DNA of 64,000 nucleotides from Culex pipiens pallens (GCF_016801865.2 NC_068938.1:219731827-219795826); one strand, 5' to 3'; positions 45,111 to 57,909 are shown, numbered from the stretch's first letter. Numbers and translations: made by a program. Notes: generated from the sequence alone by a model not told the origin.

Positions 45111-45493
45111 CACATTAACGACCCCCGGGTCTTTTGTGGTCTCTATTGCAAGTTTCTGCTCGAACCTAGGAGTCCGAAGGCTTGAATGGAGAGAGCACCC
45201 AAACCTCTTTCTACTCCAAGGAACCTTCCACCCCAGTGTTTGAACTGACGACCTTTGGATTGCGAGTCCAACCGCCGCCAGCGATTCCACCGGAGTAGGC
45301 TTGGTTTGGTGTGTTGTTTGTACTTATGGCATGGAGACGACTCCTACACCTGGAATGACTTAACGGCCTAACAACCAAGGCCGGGACCGACATTTTACTT
45401 CCTCATCCGATGGAAGGTTGGAGCAGATGGGAATCGAACCCAGAATCATCCGCTTACAAAGCGGACAGCGTAACCATTCGGCCACGCACTGCC
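45111..45493 (-). mobile_element. Dimeric tRNA-derived SINE
   Basis: Read on the minus strand. A first tRNA-like unit (45493-45418) has an A box (TGGCCGAATGG) and a B box (GGTTCGATTCC). A spacer follows, then a second tRNA-like unit (45292-45225) with a clear anticodon-arm hairpin (TTGGACTCGCAATCCAA) and a degenerate B box, then a unique tail. Matching pieces lie at 30-127 and 4655-4810. Two tRNA-like units recall the published Culex 'Twin' SINE design, but I cannot confirm the family name. Confidence 0.65.
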
Positions 45494-46105
45494 AGGTTCT
45501 GCTGTCTAAAAAAACAGCCGCCGGGAGTTGAATCGGCCTGTTCCCTTGTGCGGAACATTCAACATTCGGTGTTTCATCTGCCTCCTCTTCTACCTCTTGG
45601 ACAAAAAGCCTTAATATAGTTTTTTCTTAGTTCCCTACCTTGTTCTAAAAAAAACCTAAAATTTAGGCTTGAAGAAAGACTAAATTTTAGCCCTTTTTCT
45701 GACAATCCTGACCGAACTTCAATTATGTCTCAAAAAAAGTCTTTAAAGATTAATCCCGGTTTTCCGTGTATGCAATAATGTGCAAAAAGTAGAATTTTTC
45801 AGCATGAGACGTACATTTATCCAACGAGGCTCTGCCAAGTTTAGCACGTAATTTTGCCATTTAGTTGAAACGGAATTTGTATACGATTCGAATCGAATTC
45901 GTGTTCAGAATTTGAATTGAACTAACTTGGATAGGGTTTCTAGACCAACTGCAAAAAATACGGTAACTGATAAAATGATTAAAACTCAGCAGAGTTCAAT
46001 GATCGTTTCCAGAGTCCAAAAAGTCCTGTCATGGCCTGCAGGGCAAAAGTTAACGGTGTTTAAAGTTTGTTATAGAAAATAGTAAAGTTATGAGAAAAAC
46101 GGCAA
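45494..46105. other. Intergenic spacer
   Basis: AT-rich DNA without recognisable gene or repeat. Confidence 0.4.
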
Positions 46106-46429
46106 TTGGCTAAAAAGTTAATAACACAGGCCTTAAAATTTACTAACTTTTGTCCTAGAAAAGACAAACCATACAAGGCGGTCTTGGAGGACATCGCAGA
46201 GCAAACCAAATCGCGCATCAAGTGTGCCAACTGTGATGGTAATCATACCAGCAACTACCGTGAATGCAGCGCACGCAACACCTACCATGAGGAGCAGGAG
46301 AATAGGATGAAAAAATCCGCAGCGTCCCACCTGGTTGTAGACGATCGGTGGAATTTTTTTCACCATGTCGAAGTTCTTCGCTCTCGCGGGGGAGATGCTG
46401 ATCATTCACCAATAAAATCAAATCGATAA
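46106..46429 (+). pseudogene. Jockey-type ORF1 (gag-like) remnant with zinc knuckle
   Basis: A short open frame whose middle reads IKCANCDGNHTSNYRECS, a CCHC-type knuckle (C-x2-C-x3-H-x6-C) as in ORF1 proteins of Jockey-clade retrotransposons. Only one knuckle and its basic flank remain; no RT is linked. It points toward SLMAP's 3' end and is probably a dead fragment. Confidence 0.55.
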
Positions 46430-46522
46430 AAAGATTAATTAAAAACAGCTAAAGAAATACCAAGGTTATAAATAATTTAACAGCAGTAAATTTGTCGGAA
46501 ACATAGAAACAAACAATCAGCA

Positions 46523-47794
46523 TTTATTATTGTAATTCTCTCTTTATTTGCAGTTGATACGGTGCCCCGACATCGGACACCATCGTTCATCATTCATGAA
46601 GTATATTTTATAAATGTACACAGTTTTTTGTTTGTTTTATTTGTTCACTTCAAGCGCTCGCCCTTCAACTTGGCTGATTTTTTTTGCTTAACTTCTTTAT
46701 TTGCAACGATCAAAACACATTTCGAGCCCTCTCCTTCTCAAACGGGTTCTCAGTTATTAGCAGTTCGTTTTAGCAACTCTCTTCATTGGCATATTATTAT
46801 TACGATTTACGTGGCTCTCTCTTCCTCTTGAAACGCAGAAATCTTACGCACGCGATTATTTGTCCCTCGTGTCATGTGTCGTGCAGGTCGTGTGTGTTGC
46901 GCACGGGTCGTCTCTCTGGGTTTGTACTCTTGTCTGTAATATATATGCTACAACGTGTGTAATGCTCGAGCTTCGGGATTCATATTCGAGTTTTCTTTTT
47001 TTTCGGGATGGCGTTTTTTTTTTTGTGTGTGTGGAGAATGTACAGTTGGGATTTTTTGTAGATTTTGATCTTGTTCAGGACGACACCACAATTCAATCGC
47101 GTTTGAAGACCTGATTTTCACCACCTTCGCAAATTTCTCAAGCTTTACGTTAGTTTAGGAGCGCGTGTATTCTCTATAGATTAAATGTGTGTGTGTATTT
47201 GTTTGTGTGGGTGTTGTGAGTTTATAAAAGCTAACCTGATATAGGGCGTAATAATTGTCCGCGTCCACTTCCACACCGCACCGGACTTGGAAAGTGTGTA
47301 TGTGTGTAATTCTAAAACTCGTACGGTTGTGTGGTTTTGTTGTTGTAAAGAGAGTGATTCTTGCTATCGTTACTTGAATATTATTATGCACGCGCGTGCG
47401 TTCAGAAAGAAGAGTGAGTTGATCCTGTTTTCTCCTTCTGCGCCACGACTTTCCACGTCTGATTTTCATGTTTTTGTTTCCTCTAAATAACTGTTAGTAC
47501 ATTTTCTCGTTCTGGGCGATATAATAAATACATTTTAACTACAGACACATGTATTAAAAGAAAAGAAACCTAAATTTTAAAGCTATTGGCCGAAAAAGGA
47601 AGGGGAAGTTTTGCAAATCGTGCGTTGAATTTTTAACTCGTGTGATTAAGGCGCGCGAAATAAAGTACGAAAATGAAGATCCTGTTCTGGCTCTCTCGCT
47701 CTGCTTTTAGCTGAAGTTGAAATAAATATTTATAAATTCTCTAATCTCTGCAACTGAGCTAAACTGAACAAAATAATATCTGCTAGTGCTGCTT
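46523..47794 (-). other. Probable SLMAP 3' UTR
   Basis: No coding exon follows the SLMAP stop in this 1.27-kb stretch. Four AATAAA hexamers on the minus strand cluster at 46523-46528, 46543-46548, 46636-46641 and 46697-46702. It has several TG/CA-rich runs. The extent is a guess based on those signals. Confidence 0.4.
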
Positions 47795-50700
47795 TTACGA
47801 TACTACACGATTAAACAGTAAATAACCAATGATAACAATAACGGGCGCTATGTACATCAGAAGATTCATGACCGATTTGCTCTTGAAGTGGCTAAAGTCG
47901 TCGCTCAGCTTCTGCAGTTGCTGGTTGAGCCGGATGTTCTCCTGCGTGAGATGAGTATATTTCTCCTTGAATGCAATCAGTTCCTCCTCCCGCTGGACAT
48001 CCGGATGGTTGATCAGCTCCAGCTCGTGCTCGATGCTACTGCTCTCCAGCGGCAGATTCTCGACCCGTTCCAGGATGCTTCCGTTGGGTTCTCCGCCGCC
48101 GGTCACCGTCACTGGCGTCGTCTCATCCTCGACACTGAGATTGCTATCGTTTGGACTGCTGCTGATGCTGATGCTATGGCTATTGCTGGTCGCTGAGTCA
48201 GTCGTTTCGAGGCCACTTTCGTTCAGCTGTAGCAACTTTTGGCCCACGAATATTTCGGTAGTGTCGATTGTTTCCGTCTTCTCGTCGTCGTCCTCCTCAT
48301 CGTCGTCATCGTCTTCGTCCAACTCGCCCAGATTCGAACATATCGATACATCACTCTCGCTAACATCGGCGCTAAAAACGACCGGTTCCTCGACTTCGGT
48401 TTGCGTCTCAACGGACGCCACTTCGATCGCTTTCGTTGGCACCGCCTCTTCTTCAGCCTTCCCCACGGCGACGACTTCCTCAACCGAGAACGCCTCCTGC
48501 TTGTGGAGCGCCGCCATTGCACTGTGCTTCTCGTTCTCCATGTTCTTTTGCTTGAGCAACTCATTCTCCATCCGTTCCATTTCGTCCTGGCAGCGATCGT
48601 TCAATGCCCGCAGCTCGTCCGCCTCGATCCGCAACGTGGCCAGATTTTCGCTCAGACTATCGCACTGCTGCTGCTTCTTGTCCAGCTCGTCCGACCGCGG
48701 CCGGGACTCCAGCTCCTGCTTGAGCGTTCGCAACTACAAATAAAAGTCAACATAAAAATCCCAAAAGACGAAAAGCTGCCCAACCAACTCACCTCGCCCT
48801 CCAGCTCGTCGTACTTGACTTTGGCCACCACGCTGTCGTCGCTCTTGCGGTTGTCCTCGCGCACCTTGCTGACCTGCCGCAGCAGCAGCGCGCACTCGCT
48901 CTTGATGTGTTTGAGATTCCGTCGCAGCACGTTCTGGTTCAGCTCGCAGCTCAGGTGGGCCGGCAGTTTCGTGCCGGACGAGGATCGCTTTGGCGGGTTT
49001 TGTTGTGGCTGATCCGCGTTCGAGTTGGCAATGGTGACCGCCGCTGTCGTCGTCGTCGTTGTGGTCTCGTTCGTGGACGGCTGGGAGTCGGACTCTCCGG
49101 TTGCGTTTTGCACGTTCTGATTTCCGTCGCACTCTTCGCCGTCGGCGATCGTCGCGGGATCGGCGGCGTTGTCGTTGGACACGGCACCCGGAACCGTCGT
49201 GTTGGTCGTCGACGTCGAAGTCACGCTGGCGTTGTCGTTTGGCTCGTTGTTTTCTGGAAAATTGCGAGGAATTAGAACAAAATTCGAGGGCGTTGGATAT
49301 TCAACGCACCATTCTCGACCCTGCTGTCGTTCTCCATAAACAGTGAGATATTACGCTCCAACGTCATGATCCGCTTCTGCAGCTGCATCACGCTGTCCTC
49401 CAGGTTGATCTCCTTCTCGTCCGAGTTCGCATCAGCTTCCTGTTCAGAAAAATAAACTTACTTCAATCAACTGTAGGAATTTTAAATAGAAGTCAAACTC
49501 ACGGCATCGTTACAAATAGCCTTAATAATATCTTCAGATCCTTCCAATTTCTTAATATCAGATTTGAGCAGCCAATCCGAGACCGCCGAGTTGTTGTACT
49601 CTTGCTGCTGCTGCTGTTGATCGTCTTCGTCCGAGGCGTAAAACTACAAATTGTCAACAAATTAGTAACTGAACGTAATGGCGAACAACTGACCACAACT
49701 CACCGCGTAGAAGCTAATCTTCTCCTGCAGCAGGTTGATCTCGTGGCTCAGATTCGACACTTCAGATTCTTTCGCCTTGAGCTGCTCCTCGCCGGCCGAA
49801 ACCCGCTCGTCGTACTGATTTTGCAGTGCATCCAGTCTGCCAGTTACTTCCTGAAAGGTCAACATTTAGTTCTGGGTGTCTTCCCAGCACGAGTTCACGC
49901 CACAAACCTGTAACTGCAGCTGCGTCTTGCTGAGCTGCTCGCGCAAAAACGAACACTCGTCCTCGCTGCTGCACAGGGCCTTTTCGATCGCCGTCAGCTT
50001 GTGGGTCGCGTCCAGCCGCTCCTGGTGCACCTTCCACAGCGTTTCCTTGGCCGAGTTCTGGTACTGGTACTTTTCGTCCTGCAGCTTCAGCACCTCCTCG
50101 CGCAGCTTGTCGTCGGTCATGCCCTTCTGGAAGTACTGCAGCTTCTTCTCGAGCATGTCGATGCGGCTGAGCAGCCGGTCCTCGTCGATCATGGCCTGCC
50201 AGCCGAGGGCCGAGTTTTGTCTGCAACAACAAGAGAAGCATTAATATCTACGCTCAAAGCCAGCAGCCAGCAATCGAGTACTTGGTCGCCTCCACCATCT
50301 TCTGCAGACTCGTCAGCTTCGTCTCCAGAATCTGCTCGCGCTGGTTCGCCTCCTGGATGTACTGGTTGAGCCGGTACAGATCCACCGGCGGAATCTTCGT
50401 GCTCTGGCCGCCCACCCCGATCGACTGGCTCGCCTTGGTTTCGCGCCCATCCGGCAGGAACAGCTTCAGCGTGGCCACTATGCAGCCGTGCGTTTCGCGG
50501 CGCGTATTCTCCATAACGTCCACCCCAAACTGGACAATGTCGCCCGAGCTGACCTCGTACGGTTCCGACTCGGTGCTCGTCTGGCTGAGGCGCACATTGT
50601 TGATGAAGGTACCGTTACTGCTGCCCGTATCCTGTAACAGAGAAAGAAATTACCATTTAGTCTTCAACACTTCTTCAAGAGTTCTTTGGACTTCTCACCT

Positions 50701-53700
50701 TGATGAAGAACTTTCCGTCGTTGTACCACAGGACGGCGTGGTTCCGCGACAGCACCTTGCAGTCGAAGATGGCATTGTTCTCCGAGACGCGGTTCCGCGC
50801 GACGGACCGGCCAACCTTGACCTCCTGGTGGGGTTCGAGAAATAGGGTGCGGTTCTGGAACAACAACAACAACCAACATCAACATGATTTATTCACTCGT
50901 TAAGATGGCAATGACCCTCCTTCTCAAATTGAACAATGCAGATCAGAAAGACAATTTCCATTATCGATCCAAAGAATCATCAAAATAAACTTAATTTATT
51001 TGGCATCCGTTAAGGTATGGCTGCTGAAGATAAGTCCTTAATAAATTTATTGGATATCTTTCGAAATATTGGTCAATGAACGTCAACAGACATTGCAATG
51101 TTTGGATAGTTATGCTAGAGTCAGGTTAAAACAAGTTTAAACAATCTTGTTATTTATAACTCAATCCATTTCTACGAATCATCTTTGCGGTTATTTTTAC
51201 ACAGTAGGCCTGTCCATTGAGCATGAGCATGAGCATGAGAGACCACCCATGGTTGTCCTTTTCCGTTGCTGAACAGGACCGTAATATTCTATCAATACAA
51301 CCGGTCATACGCTTAAACGATCTAATGGTGTTTCCCTTATCAACAGCATGTATGAATGCGCTGAAAAGATAAAACATCAAGATCATCAAAACTAGATCTG
51401 GAGCAAATAGGTAACAGTCGTTGGCCACCAACGGCGCCCGCCATGTCAGTTTGTAGATCTCAGGGGATTGGGACGGGAATGTTAGTTAGCACAGGTTGCT
51501 ACCAAGGGTGGGTTCTATACGATATCCACACCCCCACGTGTGCCGGAAAAACTACTTCTACTTGGGATTTTGTTAGGTAATGGCCAGGATTCATCATAGA
51601 GGATGATGATGCGACCCAATTATCAATAAATTTTGTTTAATAGTGTGATGGATTATGAATTCTCAAGGCAAACAGTCGGATGATGCGGATGAGATTTATA
51701 ACTCAATCCATTTCTACGAATCATCTTTGCGGTTATTTTTACACAGTAGGCCTGTCCATTGAAAATAACAAAAAATGGGCTGATCGAACCAAAATTATTT
51801 AGTATGCTTCTGAAAAATGATCTGCTATGAGTTAGTTTATTAGATTTGGAATACCAAAACATGACAAAATCACAAATGTTTTGAAAGATTAATGCTTTGA
51901 ATCGATCATTTTAATATGAAATTTGCTGCGCAAAAATATGTTTTTGAGAAAATAATATAAAAAAAATATGTTTAAAACCAATTTAAAAAAGCAAAAGTTG
52001 TTTTTTTTTTTGCGATTTCGCAAATCGACTTTTCTTTGCTTTTTTTATTTGGATAAACCCTATGTCAAAAGAAGTCATTTTACATCACTAGTTTTTCCTT
52101 ACAAGTCTCCATACAATTTAGGAGGCTGGTCATACAAAATAGGTATATAAATGTATGAAATTCTGTATCTTGAGAAAGGATTTTCTGATATATTTGATGT
52201 CTTTTCAGAAAAAATAGGTACGCGGAGATTAAAATGGCTTTTTCTTTATTTTACTTTTTATTTTAAATTCCCAAACTAAGTATTTTTTTTAAATTCGTTA
52301 GAAAAAATTTAAAATTTTGCGAAATTTTCTGATCTTTTCAATGAAAATTATCCAAAAATTTTAAAATCGGGCTTAATACATAATTTTCCTTATTTAATTT
52401 TTTAGATTAAATAATGATTTTTTTTTTGAAATATTTTTATCAGAAAATTTCGCAAAAGTTTCCATTTTTAAACATTGAACATATTTTTTTCAGTGGTTCA
52501 TCTGAAAAATAATTTAAACTAAAAAAAACAAAAAAACCCAAATTTAAAACTTGAAAAAAAGAAGTATTTTTTTAATCCATTATCATACAAAATATTTTTT
52601 AAAGTACGTATTTTTGGAATTTAACTTATAGCCAAACAAAAAAGTTTAATCTAAAATTGATTTCTTTTTTCGTGAATCTTTTTTTACTGAAAAGTCCAAA
52701 CACCAAATCGATCAGAAAATCTCTTCTCAAGATACAGAATTTCATACATTTGCTTACCCATTTTGTATGAACAGCTCCACAAATTTTATGGAGACTTGTA
52801 TGAAAAAAATAACGCAAATTACATCTTTTGACATAGGGTTCCAAACAAAATTGTATCCAAATTTAAAAATGAAAATTCAAAAATTCGAAAACAGTTGCGA
52901 AATTATAGGAAACTACTCAATTTAAAAATATTTCCCAAAAAAAAGCATGTGATTTTTTTTGGAAAGTTGTTGATGTATTTCATTCATAGAAAAAAAATGA
53001 ACCTTTGAAAAAATAACCGTTATTTTATATCACTTATAACAATAAAAATTTAGGCCATAAAATACTTTTTTTCACTTTAATTGTGTTTTAGGGTACAAAA
53101 AAGGCATATTTTGCGCAACTTTGCATGTTGGTGTAATCTGTAGTTCCCGGATATGGATCTTAAAAAATGTGTTTTTTATGCTTTGAAAAGAAGGTAAAAT
53201 TATAAATAAATTATTATTGCTGTTGTAAAATTAAATTTAAAATCCAAATGATTTTTTTTAAATCAAGTTTAAAATTAAATTTAAAATCCAAATGATTTTT
53301 TTTTAAATCAAGTGCAACATTTCGATGCCCACATTTCAAAAAGCATCATGTACAAACTATGCGTTTTGAGAAAAACGCATTTGAATGATGAGCATTTTCA
53401 ATTTCCATTTTAATATAAAAGCAAAATAAGAAATAAGATGTTCTAATGATAACAAACGATGAAAAACGTTGCTTTTATTGATACTCGATCATCCAAATTC
53501 AATAAAACATTATTTCCGTAATTTTATTTGAGAAAAACAAACATAACTTCTTTTGAAATCACCAACGTCTTTATCACCCTGCTGTCATTGAGGGGGACGC
53601 TTTGTTATGATTCGTTTTTCTTCGCCGAATGCGCTTTTTTCATGATGTTTTTTTTCGTCACGAGGTTCATGTAATCTTTTATTTGACAGGTTGACAGGGC

Positions 53701-54716
53701 TATAGACGTATCCAGTTTGAAATGGCCGCTAGGTGGCTAATGGTGTTAAAAATGACAGCTTCCATGTATTTGAATATGGGAGCTCAGGAAAACTCAATTT
53801 TTAAGCAATAAAATGATTATTTATGATAAAAGTATTGATTGATTAGGTGCACAAAATGTGTCTAGAATATTACTAAAATGAAAACTGTTCGAAAAATTTG
53901 CAATTGAGATAAGTACACCATTCGATTCAGCAGGAATTTTGGGCACCAAAAATATATAGTTTTCATATGTTAAGTATTTTATTTTAGAAGAAAATAAACA
54001 AAAAGTATGAAAATCGAGACATTTAGTATGGGAGCTGTCAAATCTCTCACCATCAAAAAGCAGCGTTGAGCTTTCGCTGGATTTGTCTATATAAACAGGG
54101 ACTGCTGATGGCAGAGATTTTGTTTATGTTATTTTATTTAAAATCATGATTAAACAGACTTTACTGAAGTAACTTTTGCTCATTTTTGGTGGAGAGGTAG
54201 CTTATTAGGAGTACTTTCAGAATATGCAATAACCCAGAAAGTATCAAAATGTACATGATGCCTTTTGAAATGTTACCGTCGATTTTTAACAGTTAGTTAG
54301 GTGATATAAAAATATTCTAATAGAGCTAAAATACTAATTTCAAATTACCAAAGCTTCATACTTACATTGAAGGGGTGCGAATTCTGCCGGCAGATCAGCA
54401 CCGCCTTGGCCAGTCCCGGGAGGCCGTTATTGTTGTTAATGTTGTTGTTGTTATTGTTGTTGTTGACATTCACTCCGTTGCTGTTGATGCCGTTGTTGTT
54501 GTTGCTGCTGCCGTTAGTATTGTTCTGCAACGCGATGTTGTTGTTGTTATTGTTGTTGTTTTGCTGCTGCTGTTGCTGAACCTGCTGCTGGACCTGCGAG
54601 TCCCTGGTGAGTGTCGTCGTCGAGGAGTTGTTGTTGCTCACTACAGCAGTTTGCATTCTTACTCCTGGCACTTTCAGGAAGGATAAATAATCATCTCTAT
54701 TGTTTATAATCACCAT
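47795..54716 (-). CDS. Slmap: Sarcolemmal membrane-associated protein homologue (SLMAP)
   Basis: Nine coding exons: 54716-54366, 50854-50699, 50631-50282, 50220-49908, 49850-49704, 49643-49503, 49439-49310, 49253-48793 and 48733-47795. All junctions are GT-AG and in phase; the product is about 995 residues. Residues 1-100 are rich in Gln/Asn. An FHA domain follows (CRQNSHPFNNRTLFLEP, VGRSVARNRVSENNAIFDC, KVLSRNHAVLWYNDG, DTGSSNGTFINNVRLS, SGDIVQFGVDV), close to vertebrate SLMAP. Then come WQAMIDEDRLLSR and long heptad coiled coils, a Thr-rich low-complexity exon, an acidic run (near 48283-48322) and a C-terminal tail anchor (LMYIAPVIVIIGYLLFNRV). SLMAP anchors the STRIPAK PP2A complex at membranes and opposes Hippo signalling; the FHA binds phosphothreonine. 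The ATG at 54716 follows an acceptor-like CTGTGCAG, so a non-coding first exon is likely; a second Met at 54656 is possible. Confidence 0.93.
51152..51762. mobile_element. 473-bp insertion flanked by perfect 69-bp direct repeats
   Basis: The repeats at 51152-51220 and 51694-51762 are identical over 69 bp. The insert 51221-51693 starts with GCATGAGCATGAGCATGAG, a short simple repeat that on the minus strand would be the 3' tail of a non-LTR element. The insert has no open frame. Best read as a 5'-truncated retroelement, minus strand, with an exceptionally long target duplication. Confidence 0.65.
52010..52905. repeat. Long-inverted-repeat element in SLMAP intron
   Basis: The left arm (cctatgtcaaaagaagtcat, ctccatacaatt, gtatgaaattctgtatcttg) recurs inverted in the right arm near 52690-52850. 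Same layout as the 13155-14634 element and related to the fragments at 58411, 20990 and 1040. Confidence 0.75.
54424..54597. repeat. Coding trinucleotide tracts (poly-Asn / poly-Gln) in SLMAP exon 1
   Basis: On the minus strand runs of AAC/AAT and CAG/CAA codons encode two long Asn blocks and a Gln block (about 70% N/Q over 60 codons). Mixed synonymous codons suggest the tract is old and retained as protein, not only a recent slippage product. Confidence 0.9.
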
Positions 54717-57700
54717 GACCTGCACAGAGAAAAAAGGGTAGAAAGAAAGTCAGTTAGATTGCGCCGCGGCTCGAAATGGAAATGGAAACAAAAACAAACA
54801 AACACAAGACACTTGCGAGAGAGTTTCCCGACACACCTGAACCGGTAATCGTCGTGCCCTGGGGCACAAACACCCAGCACAGGTGAGACCAAAGAGGGGT
54901 GGATGATAACATCGATACCGTCTCTTGGGCTCGGGGAGCATTTATTCGCCAAGCGAAACTTGTTCGTTTTCATGTTTATTAATTTTTTGCTTCTCGCCAG
55001 GAGAGCAGCTCCCCAGAGAGCAGTAGATTAAGCGGTTTAACCCTTAATTAGGCATTGGACAATTTTAGTCCAGGATTCGCCCTAAGCAAGCATTACAATC
55101 ATTGCAAACAATTTTGTTTTGCCGAGCTAGATAAATACGAAAAGTGCTGAAAAAGTCGAGTTTGCAAAAATAAATGAAAAAGGGGCATCCCAGGGTTAAG
55201 AAAGCCAACCCAAGAGAGAAGAAATTAAGACAGAATTAGGCTGGACGTCGGATATCTTGTACCAGCCAGCAGAGTTTCGCGATTTCGCGGTGCAAATTGT
55301 GGCGGCGAGTGGACGGACGCGCGAGGTGGAAGCAGAGTTTACGCTACGGGCAAGGAGGTCGTCGAATGTGGGTAAAAATAAAACACTGCGAAAAACATGT
55401 ATGTAGGCTAGCGTGCGCGGATAAGCCAGAATGCGAGTGCTCTCACTGGTCTGGTTGGTACTGGCCAGAGGGGAGATGTAAAACAGTAGTTTGAAAATTA
55501 CTTTATCAGAGCGATTTGTGAAGTGTATTTAGAAGTAAAACTTCAGATTTGAAGATTCTTACAAAGAGACAAGTTTCGAAAGATGATTCAAATCAAACAG
55601 AATACAATACATCGGGGTTAGAGTAGTCTGCAAACTTCACAAAATCGAAGAATACGCCCGTGTAAAACGCGCAATCGATCCCCGAAAGCAAATAAATAAG
55701 TTAAATAAGAACAAACATACATAGTCTGCGGCGACGAAGTCGTGGGTTTGAGTTTGCTGAGCTGCATATAGGAAAAAGGAACTGACTAGAATTGAGCAAA
55801 TTGTGTGCTTTTGAGTTAGGACGTATGAATCACGTAACAGGAAGACGACGTCTTCAATTTCGATGTCGTATACTAAAAATACTAAAACCCATGAACTAAA
55901 ATCACATCTGGCAAATTCCGTCGAATCAAGTTACGCTGAAACAAATGGAGCACTGTTTCAAAACGAATCGTCGAGGTCGAGGGGTTTCTCCCCTCCTACA
56001 CATTCGTATAGTTCATCTAATAACGATGACCTACCTACACTGATGCTGCTGTCACACACGTCACTACTAAAGTTAGTCTCTCGTTGCATTGGAAAAGGGC
56101 AATCAGATGAGTTTGACCCTAAAATTTTACGATACGATACAGCGACATTTTTATTGGGTAATTTTCGAGATTTGAAAAAATCGAGCAGATGAGATCTTCA
56201 CCAAGTTACGTTATACATATCTACAACAGCCGGAAATTTCGCCACGCTGAAATCTGATACTTATCAATGGTCGACGAAAGGCTTCTCGTTTTTATTATTT
56301 TGCTTCACCACTGAAAGGAATGCCTTGTGTTGTTATTGAAAGAAACAGCTGTTCGTCGCAAGTGCATCGTGTAAATCTCGCTCAAATCATTTGGGTGTAA
56401 ATTGAGAAGCAAACGGGTGCGGGTTCCGCTGCGCCAGGAAGGTTGTTAATTTTTATGATATGGTGTCTCTTAAAATGAAGTGATGAAGGCGGACGAGGCA
56501 GTGAAAACTGAACGGTTTAGTCGTATCGAATCGATAACTGGGTAGGAGGTACAAAATGCAGCCGAATGGGCCGTGATAAACTTTATCGCCCGTAGAAAGT
56601 TTTATTGTAATTGAACACCGTTTAATGAGGAGTACTACCCCTTTGTATACATTTGATAAAGACATAATATAAAGATAAAATATTAATTAATATCTCCAAG
56701 TTTGTATTGAGTCAACTGGAAATTGTTAACCCTAACTATTCATTAGAAGGGGCAGCTCTAGCTAATGATTAATGTTCCCATTAAGCCCCCTCAAACGCAG
56801 AGTTCCAAAGATAACGCTACAATCGTCTAGACCGCACACGGAGTTCCCGTCCAAACGCCGCCACTGCCCTGCCATATCAGCAGTATACCTTTGTTGTTGT
56901 GGTAGCCCTTCACAATCGCCCCAATTGTATTCAAATGGTGTACGCACGCAGAACGTAACCGGGGCCTGCCACCAACCAACGATCTGGAAATCTACATACA
57001 TGGCCCAAATCTTCCACAGAAGCAAACAACCAGCAATGCATATAAAGTAAATACCGTTTAACAACTTCACTCCACTTAACTCTCTGGCATGACTCGTGTA
57101 CAACAAGGGCTTGGCTTGGCTGGAAGAGAGTGCATTCCTGTAACTGTAACGCGGTTCCCGCGCCATGTTCCCTACCTTCAGTAGTAGTTGTACTAAAGGG
57201 TACTAAGGTGTAATAGAAGGGGGGAACTGCTCCAGACGTGCGCTGACTAAATCGCCTTGGCTCACGAAGCGCAACAGATGTGCATTCCTTCAGGGCACGA
57301 GCTTTCCAGCTCCAATCCAATCGTTGTCGTAATTTTTTATGACTTGTCAATTTTATTTTGTTAGATATCTGGCTAGGAAGTACGGGACGCCCCCGTATCT
57401 ACTCCATGCCTGACTGCGCTTCGATTGCTCCTCCGGCGGCGTATAAAGTTTGAGAGAAAGGCAAAACTTCCAAAAGGGCGTGTGCCCCATCGTCATCATT
57501 CTTGTGTGTGTACTGGCTGATGCCTGCTCATCAAGAACTCTTCAAATACATGCACACATACGATACTTACAGGCGACACATGTGAGGAACGGAAAAATAA
57601 ACTTGTCCAATCGACGAGCATTCGCGGAATGATGTCGTCTTGAGGAAACGTGTTCATTAGAATCTGCGAAACGAACGACCCCGCCCCGCCAGGGACACGA

Positions 57701-57908
57701 CATTCCCGGAATCGATTGTTAGTGGCGTTGTATGTTGATTCGAAAAGGTTGCGAGGAATTACAAAAAAAAACTATCCGAATGTTGAAATCAATGACAATT
57801 TTGAGGTTGTATTCGATATTTGGATTGTTTTAAATAAGCTTTCGAATAGATACAGGAAGGTTCAGTATAAATATCTATTGTTATAACTAACGTGCCCAAC
57901 ATCTGTAG
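54717..57908. other. Unique DNA upstream of SLMAP
   Basis: Host-like composition, probably SLMAP 5' region (non-coding exon, promoter or long 5' intron). A 134-codon minus-strand frame (57166-56762) with one hydrophobic stretch (GIYFICIAGCLLLWKIW) is the longest, but no domain or paralogue supports it. A short plus-strand Cys-rich frame at 55297-55494 is probably chance. Confidence 0.35.
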
Positions 57909-57909
57909 T

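Larger units (their letters stand above)
50855..54365 (-). other. Large SLMAP intron with nested repeats
   Basis: The 3.5-kb intron between coding exons 1 and 2. It contains a 473-bp insertion with 69-bp direct repeats (51152-51762) and a long-inverted-repeat element (about 52010-52905). The part from 52910 to 54350 is AT-rich unique DNA with a short direct duplication near 53228-53312. No other exon seen. Confidence 0.7.

Noticed and set aside
45418..45493. Functional tRNA gene (TGT anticodon)
   Set aside because: A and B boxes are present but the acceptor stem does not pair well and a SINE body follows; the same holds for the tRNA-like units at 30-127 and 5900-5980.
48652..49012. Additional serine-rich and arginine-rich frames on both strands across SLMAP
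   Set aside because: They are shadows of the SLMAP coding exons in other frames.
55297..55494. Cysteine-rich small peptide
   Set aside because: Seven cysteines occur in 40 codons, but there is no signal peptide, no known spacing, no splice site and no paralogue; probably chance.
56762..57166. 134-residue single-pass membrane protein upstream of SLMAP
   Set aside because: One hydrophobic stretch only; overlapping frames on the same and opposite strands are as long, and no family resemblance was seen.
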